The notes: generated by a model not told the origin, from the letters alone. A DNA stretch of 64,000 nucleotides from Amphibalanus amphitrite (GCF_019059575.1 NW_024881980.1:372001-436000); one strand, 5' to 3'; shown: positions 11,612 through 23,988, counted from the first letter of the stretch. Numbers and translations: made by a program.

Positions 11612-14600
11612 TTAACCCTCGCCGGCCGAGGGGGGGGGGGGGGCGGGTGCCGCCCCCCCATAGGGTTTTTTCGCGATAGCTCCGAACACGCTGGCGATAG
11701 AGAGCTGAAACTTGGCATACCTGACCTTTGATCCAAGCCGCATCGTTTGACACCAACCGCATTTTTGGGTCAGGTCAGGTCACTGACCTATGACGTCATA
11801 AGTGAACCTCTGCACGGTCTTCAGATGTCGCAACTTCGCAACGCCCTCACTGCCAGAGGAGATGTCACAGGGAAATGAAACTTGCAGGATCTAGTATCCA
11901 TTATGAGTCTCACAACTTGTATATCTCGGATTTTTCCTAAAGGTCATATGAGGTCAGGTCATTTTCGTGACCTCACCATTATAAGTCAATGGGGAAAAAT
12001 GAAAACTGCTATTCTGGCGCCGGGAACGATCTCCAACTATCTCAAGCACACAGAATCGTGATTTGATGCACTCCTTGCAAGTTCAGATGCGTCACTTTTG
12101 CAATGTTGACCTTGCGTGACGTCATTTATGACGTCATCAAGGTCATATTAGTTTTTCGTCAATAACTCTTGATCAAATTGAGCTAGCGAGTCGGGAAAGC
12201 CACCAATGGACTCAGGAAGACCTGCCGAATCGAATGATATGCGACATGACCCCTTTCGACCAGCTTCGTGACCTGGGGGTGCTGACCTGACCTTGACCTG
12301 AGGTCAACATCCCAAGTTGACCTGACCCGGACAAAAAGTATATCATTCGACGCGCCTGAGCGAGTCGAACACGATGCTGCCAAAATCGGCGCTCTGCGGC
12401 CGTTTTTTGCGAAGTTATTCACCAAAAACTGAACCGTACCCTGGGGCACTTGACCTGACCTCAGAGGTCACCGGTTGACCTAGGACCTTAAAATCGGGTA
12501 CCAATCTCTGCGTCTCGTAACGGCGCACACGCTCGTTTTTTCCGCGACGCGCTAGCTCCACCAGGGGCGAAACGGCGAGGGGGGGGTCGTACCCGCCCCC
12601 CCCCCCTCGGCCGGCGCGTATGTAGAATAGGGTGTATCGTCGAATTTTGATTTTTTTTAATCGTCTTCACTACTAAATTTTATTGGTCCCTGGCATGTTT
12701 GAAGCCGTAGGATACCAATAAAAAAAATCTGGGACGAAAACCTAGCCTGCTGCGAGCGGTTGAACGGAAGCCTGTCGGGGCGGCGCCAGGCGTTGAAGTC
12801 TCCTCGTTAGTTACGCGCACACTAGCACCACGCGGCGGCCGGAGCCGGGCCGCCGCGTTCCCGGTCAGCCGTGTTTTAGCGTTCACTGACGGGTCGAAGT
12901 GATTATTCTAAGCTTTCCTAAGAAGCTTTCTACCCCGCAGCTCATTATTGAGCAAGAATATCGCACAAACTGCATAGAACATTGACATGCAGGTTGTCGG
13001 CACATATGGAGAAGGGGATGTTTTGGTTAATGCCTCCTTTAATAGGAAGAGATTGTGGAAGAACAACACATTTCTCTTGGAAATTACTCATCCTCCTTCT
13101 TCCTACGTGCCTGCTTTAGTAATCGAAGTACCCCTATTGACTCTACGTTCTTGATTCGGCTGTGGATTTTATGCATGGAATTCCGCTATATTATATTTTC
13201 TCGCTCAATGTCCCCTGAGCTATATTGAGGCGTCACGGGACAGCAATGCTCAGCACACAACTGCAGAGAAAAAGTCAATGTGGCCATGCGTTTTGTATGC
13301 CAAAATGTGTGAGCCTTGGCGTGTACCAGCAGCCGTTGTCACCATTGTAATTTTCACGACTTTATCTTTATAAGGATGCAATTGCCCACTTCCCAGTTCC
13401 CAGACTGGGTTTGGAGATATAGTTTTACAGAAACATTTAGGAATGTCTGTAACGTAAGTTAAAAGCTAATACCGAAAGGAATCCACATATTTTCGAATTT
13501 CCTGTTTGCTGTATTGCTTAGTAAATGCCAGACGTCATGATGGCATGGTTGCGATTGATGGTATGCCGGATGGCCAGGGTACGAACTCACGGTAAGTCAG
13601 CTTGGCCGGCAGGCATCAACAGGCACAATAGTCTTACACTGATATCGTCACCCTCAGTTATTCGTCACCATTCAGTAACAAGCCCAGAGCTTCGGGCTTT
13701 GAACCGTAAGGCACAGGTGTAGGAGCAAGACATTGCGCCGATTCGAAGGGCTGGAAGGGCAGCATCGCGGGGGCTGGAATGCGCCTGAGCGGCTGAGACC
13801 ATCCCATTGGGACGGGGGTGTTCTGGGTGCACTCAGCCGCTCATGCTGGGAAATGCATCCAATGGAGCTCTCCCCCCATCCCCACCCGTTTCGAATGATT
13901 AGGCTGACCTTTAGTCTAGAACAAAGAAGGATGATGGTTGGCTGGTCCCGAGGATAGAAAGGACAGGTAATGACATCATATAATGAATCGAAGACGGCCC
14001 CGGCCCGATCCTCTGATAGAGGCTCATCAACACGTATCTCGTTGTGGACCATTTCGTTTTCCTCCACCGTGGTTTTTGCACCGACCTCAACGGGTTGGAA
14101 GATTACGATGTTCAGAAACCATTAAGGTCGTAATTGTATATTCGTTGAGTTAGGTTAGCCTTTCCATTCCATGAAGACTACTTTATAATTATTGGATGAT
14201 AGGATGAGGTTTTCACTGTGTTGAACCTGTCCTACCTGCTCAGTGAACGAATATACAACGAATATACAATTACGATCTTAATGGTTTCTGAACATCGTTA
14301 CCTTCCAACCGGTTCAGGTCGGTGCAAAAACTACGGTGGAGGAAAACGAAATGGTCCACAACGAGATACGTGTTGATGAACCTCTATCAGAGGATCGGAC
14401 CGGGGCCGTCTTCGATTCATTATATGATGTCATTACCTGTCCTTTGTATCTATCCTCGGGACCAGCCAACAGTCATCCTTCCTTGTTCTAGACTAAAGGT
14501 CACCCTAATCATTCGAATGGAGAGCTCCATTGGATGCATTTCCCAGCATGAGCGGCTGAGTGCACCCAGAACACCCCCGTCCCAATGGGATGGTCTCAGC

Positions 14601-15799
14601 CGCTCAGGCGCATTCCAGCCCCCGCGATGCTGCCCTTCCAGCCCTTCGAATCGGCGCAATGTCTTGCTCCTACACCTGTACCTTACGGTTCAAAGCCCGA
14701 AGCTCTGGGCTTGTTACTGAATGGTGACGAATAACTGAGGGTGACGATATCAGTGTAAGACTATTGTGCCTGTTGATGCCTGCCGGCCAAGCTGACTTAC
14801 CGTGAGTTCGTACCCTGGCCATCCGGCATACCATCAATCGCAGCCATGCCATCATGACGTCTGGCATTTAATAAGCAATACAGCAAACAGGAAATCGAAA
14901 ATATGTGGATTCCTTTCGGTATTCGCTTTAACTTACATTACAGACATTCCCAAATGTTTCTGTAAAACTATAATATCTCCAAACCCAGTCTGGGAACTAG
15001 GAAGTGGGAAATTGCATCCTTATAAAGATAAAGTCGTGAAAATTACAATGGTGACAACGGCTGCTGGTACACACCAAGGCTCACACATTTTGGCATACAA
15101 AACGCATGGCCACATTGACTTTTTCTCTGCGATTGTGTGCTGAGCATTGCTGTCCCGTGACGCCTCAATATAGCTCAGGGGACATTGAGCGAGAAAATAT
15201 AATATAGCGGAATTCCATGCATAAAATCCACAGCCGAATCAAGAACGTAGAGTCAATAGGGGTACTTCGATTACTAAAGCAGGCACGTAGGAAGAAGGAG
15301 GATGAGTAATTTCCAAAAGAAATGTGTTGTTCTTCCACAATCTCTTCCTATTAAAGGAGGCATTAACCAAAACATCCCCTTCTCCATATGTGCCGACAAC
15401 CTGCATGTCAATGTTCTATGCAGTTTGTGCGATATTCTTGCTCAATAATGAGCTGCGGGGCAGAAAGTTTCTTAGGAAAGCTTAGAATAATCACCTCGAC
15501 CCGTCAGTGAACGCTAAAACACGGCTGACCGGGAACGCGGCGGCCCGGCTCCGGCCGCCGCGTGGTGCTAGTGTGCGCGTAACTAACGAGGAGACTTCAA
15601 CGCCTGGCGCCGTCCCGACAGGCCTCCGTTCAACCGCTCGCAGCAGGCTAGGTTTTCGTCCCAGATTTTTTTGATTGGTATCCTACGGCTTCAAACATGC
15701 CAGGGACCAATAAAATTTAGTAGTGAAGACGATTAAAAAAAAATCAAAATTCGACGATACACCCTAATGTAGAAAACCAATAGGTCCGGCGAGGGTTAA
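11612..15799. mobile_element. TTAA-type MITE (family A), interrupted by a hAT-like foldback
   Basis: TTAA at 11612-11615 followed by CCCTCGCCGGCC; the right end CCGGCGAGGG with TTAA at 15796-15799. The element's own DNA (11612-12627 and 15767-15799) is nearly identical along its length to the copy at 37228-38266. It has G-run/C-run hairpins near both ends and many TGACCT words. It sits in a TTAA of the family F element. No transposase frame. Confidence 0.85.
12628..15766. mobile_element. 3.1-kb foldback element, hAT-like ends and 8-bp target duplication
   Basis: The element opens TAGGGTGTATCGTCGA and closes with the reverse complement. It is flanked by direct 8-bp ATGTAGAA copies at 12620-12627 and 15767-15774. 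The whole element is two inverted arms: 12628-14147 and 14256-15766, around a spacer of about 108 bp. Matching frames at 13525-13722 (plus) and 14670-14867 (minus) differ by one residue in 65, so the arms are almost identical. TAGGG ends plus an 8-bp duplication fit the hAT superfamily. Arms contain CpG-rich patches, including a GGCGGCCGG/CCGGGCCGCC hairpin near 12833-12856. No transposase motif was recognised. Confidence 0.85.
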
Positions 15800-16171
15800 A
15801 ATTCCGAGACATACAAATTGTAGCTACTAATGACCTAATAACATCCTGCGACTTTCAAAGGCCTCCGACATCTACTGTAGCTCTGGCACGGTGACAAAGT
15901 TGCAAAAAAGTGACTTGAGGTTGGGTCATTCAAAGTTACCTGGTGACCTGACCTTAAAAGTTGGGAGGTTCAAACTTGCACACCATGTGTAAAATTGATG
16001 AGAGAATAGTCGTACAAAATTTTGCGGCGCTACACGCCGCGGTTTTTCCACTATTCGCGAAAAACCTCAGGGGGGGCGGATATCCGCCCCCCGTCGGTGC
16101 GCGTGTTATTATACTCATCTTTTTATTACTGTATTCTCAGGATAACCAAATTAAACCCCTACCAGGTCTGC

Positions 16172-16218
16172 ATGTTGTTTCGAACCAAACGCTACTAGCG
16201 TTGGGTTCGAAACAACAT
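16172..16218. repeat. Near-perfect 47-bp palindrome
   Basis: ATGTTGTTTCGAACC is mirrored by GGTTCGAAACAACAT, with AACGCTA/TAGCGTT pairing inside and one A/G mismatch. It sits just right of the family F element. Confidence 0.85.
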
Positions 16219-16348
16219 CGTAACGCTAGTTACTTTGCAATAAACAAACAAATTACATACTTGAATGTGACTGCATTAAACATGCCAATGTGCAAATAGT
16301 GCAATCGCACCCAATGCGATACACACCAGTATAACGCCTTTTGGGGCG

Positions 16349-17010
16349 AGTAACGGAGCGAGCGAGAGGGTGGGCCTTGCACGTGCGAAATTTCGAGGGG
16401 GTACCTCCAACTGACTTGTGCACGGCACCGTACTAACCGGTCTCTAGCGATGTGCCAAATTTGAGCACAATCGGCCCAGCCGTTCTCGAGATCTGGAAGC
16501 GGCACCCTGCACGTGCGCACGTGCAAAATGGGTCCCAACTGACTTGTGCACGGCACCCTACTAACCGGTCCCTAACTGTGTACCAAATTTGAGCGCAATC
16601 GGTCGAGCCGTTCTCGAGATCTGGAAACGACCCCTGCACGTGCGCACGTGCAGCAGCACCCCAACTCTGGCACATGGATATGCAGTGCCTAATGGGTGCC
16701 TACCTACATGCCAACTTTCAGCGCAATCGGCCAAGTAGTTACCGAGATATTGCAACAATTACAAAAGTGACACCTCTTCGTTTTGCACGTGGCACGTGCA
16801 TAAGGGGTCACCCACATGCATCGGGAATAGTCCAATACTTGGTAGAAGGAATGAAGCTACCCTACAAAATTTACCGCATGTAAATCGGTCAAGTGGTTGC
16901 TGAGATATAAGCCTCGCAAAAGCGTCCGCACCGCCGGGCGGCCGGTCGCTCAAACTCAGAAATTTCCGTTAATCTAAGGAAAGACTACGCTCGCTTCGCT
17001 CGCTCCGTAA
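16349..17010. repeat. Repeat unit block with inverted ends, tandem 126-bp units
   Basis: ACGGAGCGAGCGA near 16351 and its reverse complement near 16997-17009 bound the block and may be terminal inverted repeats. Inside, a unit of about 126 bp occurs twice (from about 16417 and 16543), carrying GCACGTGCGCACGTGC palindromes and the phrase CAGCCGTTCTCGAGATCTGG, with weaker echoes to 16910. Family unknown. Confidence 0.6.
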
Positions 17011-18420
17011 AAATCACATATTAATTATCCTTCTTCATTAAAAGCGGCTTAAATTCAATTTCTTAGTACGCGCCAGCGGCGTTCACAATATGCAAGTTTC
17101 CGCTTCTTTTCGTATTTCACATATTTACTGAGTTACTTTGTATAAGTTTTGGTAACACCTTTGAAAAACCTGTCAAAATCGTTCTCAGCCAATACGGTCT
17201 GGACCGGCTACCACTCATTACTACTGACACAGTAATGGCCGTGTTAGATCGTTCCGTGGACACCGGACACGTCTGGCGTAACTAAATGATCCCACTGACC
17301 ATCGACACGCCCATTGGAGGCCGCAAATGATGGCGGGGCCCATTAGCTCATATGTCACTTAGGGCGGACAATCTTGGGATATCTTTGGCAAATTTGTGAC
17401 ATGTTGGCTTTGTGGTGATGTCATTATTTCACTACATTTAGCAGCAATATCATATAGGTTGATTTGTGACCCATTTGATCTCAATTGGACACTGGGCTTG
17501 GATAATTTGGGTTGACGATTTGTAGAAAACCATGGACGCCAGCAAAACAATGCAGGCTTTACAAGTCTCAAAGTATCCTAATCTATTTACAAGTTTTTTG
17601 TGCATAGAAATGGTTGCTTTTGATTGTACTAGCCACTAGGCGTTGTTTTTACGACATGAATTTTATTTTAGTGAAAATGGCAAGACTTTAATGACAAGAA
17701 ATTTTACATTAAACCGCACGTAAGATCCTAAAATATTCGCAAGCTATTGGATAACTTCAAAATTTAGTGAAAACAGGAAAGCGAATCACATGACAAATTT
17801 TCGTCTTTAATAATTTCCCGTTATTAATTTTGATAATCATTTCGAGATTAAGTTTCGAGAAAGTGAAAAATATTGGCTTGAGTCAGCAACACGGAGTTTT
17901 GGAATATGGTATCAAAACACATTTATTACGAACGAGCGTGAAGCGCAAAGCTCATCTTTCGTAAATTACCGGAGAGATCTGAGAGACCGTGTGAATTTTT
18001 TAGCGGCTAATATGCCAGCAAGCATGTTCCCAGTGACCAGCATTATTTTTTGTTGGGTAGTGTCCTTATCCAAAGTATCCCTTATCCAAAGTATCAAAAT
18101 ATTGCTGCATTTGGCCAATCGCCACAGCACGTGCAGCATGATCAACTACGGATGGCAAAGTTGTTGCACTTGCAACTGTTCCACAATGACGAGTCAAGTT
18201 CGTAAGCACCTTTGAGAGGAAAAGTCCTGTATAAACGGTGACTTGTTTTTGTCTTATTACTACAATGTTTTAATGTCATTTTAACTTATTTCGTGGTAAA
18301 TCAATTTTACGAAAATTTAAATGCTGTATTTTTTTTTTTAATAATACATTGTTGTATATTCTAGGACCTATTTTTACTAACACAAGCATACTATAAACAA
18401 CTCTAAGTGACCAACTTCAA
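17011..18420. other. No gene recognised
   Basis: AT-rich sequence with short frames only; no transposon end or domain seen. Confidence 0.55.
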
Positions 18421-18905
18421 GACCCCATGACGTTCCGGCAAATGTCTATTTCTCGCGTTGTTTTGACGGCGTCCCACGCCCCGCCGCAGCGCGCGCTACC
18501 GCCCACCGACCCAGGAGTCACTCACCTGACGTCGATACTTTCGCTTTCGACCAGCTGCTGCACCACTGTATCGAGTGACGCCAAACTAGGTCATCTCCGT
18601 TCTTATAGTAGCCTGTCGGCTGGGGGCCTTGAGTCGGCGGCGGCAGAAGCACGGCAATGCCTCCAGCATCTCCAGCTTCCATCAACGGCCGGTGGCGGCG
18701 CCACCGTCGCCGTCGTCGAGTGGAGCACAGTCCGACGGTGACTTCTGTCGGGTTGGACGACGTCAAACGGTGGGCCAAGGTCCTTCCGCGCGGGGCGACG
18801 CCGGCGGCGGCGCGGCGGTGGGGTGGCGGCGCGCGGGTTCCGTGTCCTCAGGCGCCCTGTCGGGGTGACCGTGAGGTCTCCTGCGCAGGTGAGTCACCCC
18901 TGTTC
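18421..18905. promoter_or_regulatory. CpG-rich segment with divergent splice donors, possible bidirectional first exons
   Basis: The base composition changes sharply to GC/CpG-rich. A consensus donor CAG followed by GTGAGT occurs on the plus strand near 18889 and another on the minus strand near 18523, pointing outward. The plus frame from 18657 to the donor is Arg/Ala-rich; the minus frame reads LDTVVQQLVESESIDV before its donor. This is what a CpG-island promoter with two divergent first exons would look like, but downstream exons were not found on either side. Confidence 0.3.
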
Positions 18906-18929
18906 AGCGCGGAGAGCGATCACTAGGAC

Positions 18930-20385
18930 CAAATCTGGGGTGGCCGTGGTGATGGCCAGATAAGCCTTCCATGGCGCAGACGCGTGCAGCTACTTCCGGG
19001 CGCCCGGGTGACATCTGGAATTCAGAGACGGGTCTCGGCTAGGGCGTTTGAACGGTTTCGGTTTCAGATTGAGCGATGTTCCTGTCAAGGAAGTGCCCAT
19101 TCCTCATTGACTATAGAACATCCATTGCAGACTCCGGTTCTTTTTGTTGCTAGGCTCACCAGTTACCTCGATCTATAAAAATGGGAAGTCCAGAAGCGTC
19201 TCTATAACACTTTTCATGTCGTAAAAATGTCATGTCAGCATCTGATCGACGATGAAATGCACAATTTCATGCAAATTAAGGTCGGTATGAGAGGGAAACT
19301 ACCTTGGCCTTGTAGCCGTCTTTGGTCGGTCACGGTCATTATCTCTATTCGATGGCGCAGTTAGTTGTTCTCTCGGCCATTCTCACACTCTATCGGCAGA
19401 TTTGAGAAAGAAGGGGGATGAGAGCTTACATCTTTGAGAAGGCTTTGGTTTAGTGCATTGACTGAGTGAAATATGTCGTGTGCCTGGAGCATTGGCTGTT
19501 TCGGTGTCGGTAAAATTAATGTCAAATTCACACAACGACCGATGCTAAACGTTCGGAAAACACCACGACTTCCTGTTTTGTTTTTCGTCTGTTCAGTAAA
19601 CGTCATAACAGCCGACTGTGCGGTCGCACGGTCCGTTACCGCTGGAAGTAGGTGACCAGAAGGGTTGTTATTGTTCCCGTGACCCAATAACCGGTCACCG
19701 TGAAGGTCACGGTAGCACCGCGCCCACCGCAGCCGCCCTCGGCGTCCAGTTCCTGCTAAAGGGACACCCGGGAAGTCGAGGACGGGCTACGGTCACGTCT
19801 GAACGGGTCCAAATCACAGGTGTGTGGGTACAGCGAGGGTTTAATGGAGACTGACGGCAGGAATAGCCTTCAGTTGACCCAATGCAACGAGGAGGGGAGA
19901 TAGGAGTAGGCAACTATTATCTGTTTAACGCCTGCTATAGATGCTGTGGTGAAATACGATCATACCTATATGATCTTACTTTAGATCATACCTCCTCCAG
20001 ACTTGACGAAATGTTTTATCAGGGCATATCCAACATAATTAGTTCTGACTAGTGACCGTATGACTTCAGTTTTTACTCAGCTAAAGCTAACTGAGCGCAA
20101 CTAAATCGGACATCTAATCCCATGATCACCGCTTGATCTCGATAGAGATTCGACCCTGAATGGTCTGCGCAAACAGACGTTCCTGACGACAACAACAAAA
20201 AGAGGACTACCTGGATCACCGCCGACCACCAGCTGATTGGGGCGGGGGACTGGGGAAGCCCAGCCGAGCTGAAGGACGTCGCGACACTTCCTGGGCCCAT
20301 GGACGCGCCTCAATGACCTTCCTTCCGACAGGGCTCCGACCTCTACGTCAGAGCCGGAACCGTATGGAACCCGTCGGAACCGTAT
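18930..20385. other. No gene recognised
   Basis: Scattered short frames without domains. The last 30 bases are GGAAC-type low-complexity sequence that resumes after the LINE at 21958. Confidence 0.5.
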
Positions 20386-20387
20386 TA

Positions 20388-21958
20388 CCCAATCCGACGT
20401 CCCGCACTCCTGGAAACATTCCCTTGTTCATCCCATCTTAAAATCCGGTGATTTGTCTAGCCCGTCCAACTTCCGTCCCATATCCATCGTACCTGTCATC
20501 ACCAAAATTCTAGAGCGAGCTGTCCACCAACAGCTCTATTCCTACCTGTCCGAAAACCATCTCCTATCTCCTAACCAGCACGGTTTCCGACCTCACCATT
20601 CCACGGAAACCGCGCTCGCATCCATTTCCGACCATATCCTATCCGCATCTGACCATGGAGAGGTTTCCCTTCTCTGCCTGCTGGATTTGAGCAAATGTTT
20701 TGATGTGATTGACCACTCGAAGCTCCTTTCAAAATTACAGGCGCACGGAATTGACACTTCATGGTTTTCCGCATATCTTCAAAACCACACTCAGAGCGTC
20801 AGCTTCACTGACAATCACGGTGGAATCAAAAAGTCCCGTCCGCTACCCAACAGCATCGGAGTTTTTCAGGGTTCAGCCTTAGGCCCCCTCCTCTACTGCG
20901 TCTTCGCCAACGACCTTAGTCAGTTTGCCGAAGGCGCAGTAGTAGTACAATATGCAGACGACACACAAATTCTAGTAAGCGGCAAGAAATCTCAATTTCA
21001 ATCACTCGTCACTCGTATGGAGGACACATTGGCCTCTCTTGACCGTTGGTTCCGGGCCAACGGCTTAAAAGTCAACGCCGCTAAGACTCAGCTGATGCTG
21101 TTGGGCAGCCCCCAAAATCTTCGCACATTGCCTGAACTTAAAGTAAAATACCGTGATCACGAGTTGTCCCCAGTTTCCTCAGCAAAAAATCTCGGCATCA
21201 TATTTGATCGTCACCTGACCTGGGGTGATCATATTACAACGCTCACGAAACGCTGCTTTGGAGTTTTGGGTGGTCTCTCGCATCTCCGGGGGCACTTACC
21301 GCCCACTGTGATCTCCGTGCTGGTCAGCGCACTGGTCATATCACAAGTTCGATACTGCATCGCAGTGTATGGTGCTGGCACCAGACACAATCTCTCTCGG
21401 ATCCAAAAAATCTTAAACTACGCAGCAAAAGTCATTTTCGGCCGCAAAAAGTACGATCATGTTTCCGATTTGATGTGCCAGTTGCGCTGGCTCAGCGCGG
21501 AGAACCTCGTCACCTACCACTCCCTGTGCCTGCTGCACAAAGTGCGGTGTCACGCCGAGCCGGAGTTGCTAGCGGGTAGTCTGGCCACCGTGGCGGAGGC
21601 GCGCGGCCGGGACGCTGCTGTCAGCACGCGGCAGGACACACTCCTACACGTGCCGCGATCCCGTACAGAGATGGGCAAACGCCGGTTCACCTGCCGAGCG
21701 CCGGCTGCCCTCAACTCACTGCCATCGGACTTGCCCCGACTGCCCCCGGGGGCGTTCGGACAACGCCTACGCAGGCATCTGCTCGAGGAGCAGAACACTA
21801 GCAACTAGCAACTAGTCATCATGAGTGTCTCTCTGTATGTGTTCCCCTTTCATCTTTTATTGTATTTTATCATCACCTGTTTTACTGACGACGGGCAGTA
21901 ATAGCCACATGTTCCAGTGGAATGTCCTGAATAAACTGTCTATTGTCTATTGTCTATT
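20388..21958 (+). mobile_element. 5'-truncated LINE (Jockey superfamily, CR1/L2-like), reverse transcriptase to 3' tail
   Basis: An open frame runs to the stop at 21806-21808, covering the reverse transcriptase and C-terminal part of ORF2. Visible motifs: WKHSLVHPILKSGD, NFRPISIVPV, LLDLSKCFDVIDH (catalytic Asp), GVFQGSALGPLL, QYADDTQILV (YADD box), a thumb region, and a C-terminal RRFTCRAPAALNSLPSDL block common in CR1/L2-like elements. The endonuclease and ORF1 are missing, as expected for a 5' truncation during target-primed reverse transcription. The frame has no internal stop over about 470 codons, suggesting a fairly young copy. The 3' end is a short TGTCTAT tandem (about 21936-21957), the microsatellite tail typical of CR1/L2-type LINEs. 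Confidence 0.88.
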
Positions 21959-22070
21959 ATGGAACCGGCCGGAACCCAGCGGAACTGAACGAGCCAGTGG
22001 ATCTGAACGGAGTCAGTGGAACTGAACGGAACTCGCTGGAACCCACACCAAAACACCACTGAACAAAATG
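21958..22070. repeat. GGAAC-rich low-complexity repeat
   Basis: Words such as GGAACCGG, GGAACCCAGC and GGAACTGAAC recur. The same words sit left of the LINE at 20358-20385, so the LINE landed inside this repeat. Confidence 0.75.
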
Positions 22071-22829
22071 AAACTCAGTGGAGCTCGATGACCAGGCGGA
22101 ATCGCACATATGTAATTCTGCAGTACCCAACCTATACAAACTGTTTGATGTCAGACTCAAAGGAATTAAGCTGAAATGAGCTGACCTCAACGGCGACAAA
22201 CGGAATTCGAGGAGCTAGCAAACGACTCGTGCCTCATCTATTGATATTTGGAACTCAAAAACATCTACCTCTATCAGCCTGCTGGACTGTAGAAGGCCGC
22301 ATCTTAAGCCGCCTCTGCTTCTAATAACTATTCGTTTTTTACCGCTGAATTTATGTTACAAAACATGTCGTTGTTTTCATTATCGTCTATGAAACTCGTT
22401 TGTACGTACGTTCGCTTACCGGCAAGCGCGCAGAGCTTCAAATGCCCTTAGATAACCTTCCAAGAGTCCCTGGGAACATTTATAACACCCTCCTCGGATA
22501 CAGTCGCGAATTGCTAATCGCTGCCAGCAGGACGGCCGACCTTCTGCGCTGGTCACGCCAGTAAGGTGCGCGTGATATTCTGAATGGGTCAAGTCAGCCT
22601 TGGAATTGATGTTATGCGTAGGCTGTAAAACCGCCACCAGCCGACGTTTTATGTGGGGACGCTGGCTGGCACTCTGTTCGGTGAGTTTATAAAAATGATT
22701 GTGCAGTTTTGAATGATGGTGGCAATAAATTTTTGATTATGTTCAGGTGTTCTCCGTTTAGATGTTTCATATGTAAATGCCTGGGACACTGGACAAAAGG
22801 TGCTGTATGATTATATAGATTCAGAATAG
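22071..22829. other. No gene recognised
   Basis: Short frames only; no repeat or transposon boundary identified. Confidence 0.5.
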
Positions 22830-23988
22830 TTAACCTTCCAGGCGATGGGGGAGGACATTTTTGCCCCCCCCCCCCAATTACTTTTTTCGATATATCTCCA
22901 GAACCACTGCGCCGATCGTCACCAAACTTTCAGTACCCTCCTGGGAATAGCTTTTACACATTGTGACCAATTTTTTCCAAAGGCTATGATAGGTTGGCCG
23001 CTAATGACGTCGGAGTGACGTCATTTCTGCCATTTTTGACAAAAAAGGTTTCGCGGGAATACAGCTTTCGAGATAAAAATAATAAAAAGGCTCTAGGGCT
23101 ATGAAACTGCTATCTCGGATTTTTGAAATTTTAGTATTTTGATCCCCCAAAATCAAAAAAGTATTTTTTTGGACATAATAGCCAAACAATCCCAAAAGTT
23201 TTTTGAATTTCGCAAAAACTGAATATATGTGATGGTCCCTGCCGCGTTTTATTCACAAACCAAATTTGAGATTGATATTGGCCAAGTTATAGCGAAAAAC
23301 TGTTCAAAATCGATGACGTCAAATTTTCAAACTCAATTTTTAGCAATTCTAGATCACTACGCGCAACACAAAGACCACCATTAGACTCGCCGTGACGAGC
23401 TACATCGAATCAATACCCATTTTATGCAAAACTATTAACTGTGAACCTTGCCATTTTTTGACCTGACATTGACCTGATCTCCACCAGAGAGTGACCTAAA
23501 CCGTACCTGATGATCTTATAACCAGAACCATTGAGCTGTAAATGAAAATTGGCCATAAAACATGCATCGCACAACCCTAGTTAAGTTGGGTTCATGTGCT
23601 GACCCCCTTGGTGACTTGACCTGTGACCTGACCTGGTATTATCAGTGACCTCCAATAGCAACATATGTACTAGGTTACATACGCCTTATCGCTGATTTTC
23701 TACAAAAGGCGTTTTACTCGATGTTATAGCACATTCCCTAGAAGACCCGTGAACGGTGAAACATTCTATCTTTGACCTGACCTGTGACGTCATCGGTGAC
23801 CGCGAGGTCAATGAAATTAGAGTTCCTTCGACAAATTTGACAGGGCTATCGAACACCGTTTGAATTTTATGGATCTGTCCCGTAGTTTTGGAGATACGGA
23901 GGGAGGAGGGGGGGGGGGGCAAAAAATGCCCCCCCCCACGGACGGAAGGTGGCCGGGAGGCCTACCACCTGGCACCTGCCGGGGTAAA
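22830..23988. mobile_element. TTAA-type MITE (family B), copy 1
   Basis: Left end TTAACCTTCCAGGCG (22830), right end CACCTGCCGGGGTAA near 23974-23988. The ends are imperfect inverted repeats. G-run/C-run hairpins around a TTTTT core lie just inside each end, followed by GATCGTCACCAAACTTTCAG, a phrase shared with copy 2 (27355). The middle is rich in TGACCTGACCT words. No transposase. Confidence 0.75.

Larger units (their letters stand above)
10923..16109. mobile_element. TTAA-type MITE (family F), interrupted by a second TTAA element
   Basis: The left end (TTAA at 10923-10926 then CACGCGCACCGACGGG) mirrors the right end near 16080-16109 (CCCGTCGGTGCGCGTG followed by TTAT). Inside both ends a G-run and C-run hairpin surrounds GGATATCC/GGATGACC. 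The element's own DNA is 10923-11611 plus 15800-16109, about 1 kb; the rest is the family A insertion. Its interior matches the element at 60422-61673, which preserves the uninterrupted sequence across the insertion point. The TTAA target suggests mobilisation by a piggyBac-type transposase; no coding region remains. Confidence 0.75.

Noticed and set aside
13525-14867. Mirrored frames of 65-132 codons
   Set aside because: They occur in both arms of the foldback because the arms are inverted copies; no domain and no splice support.
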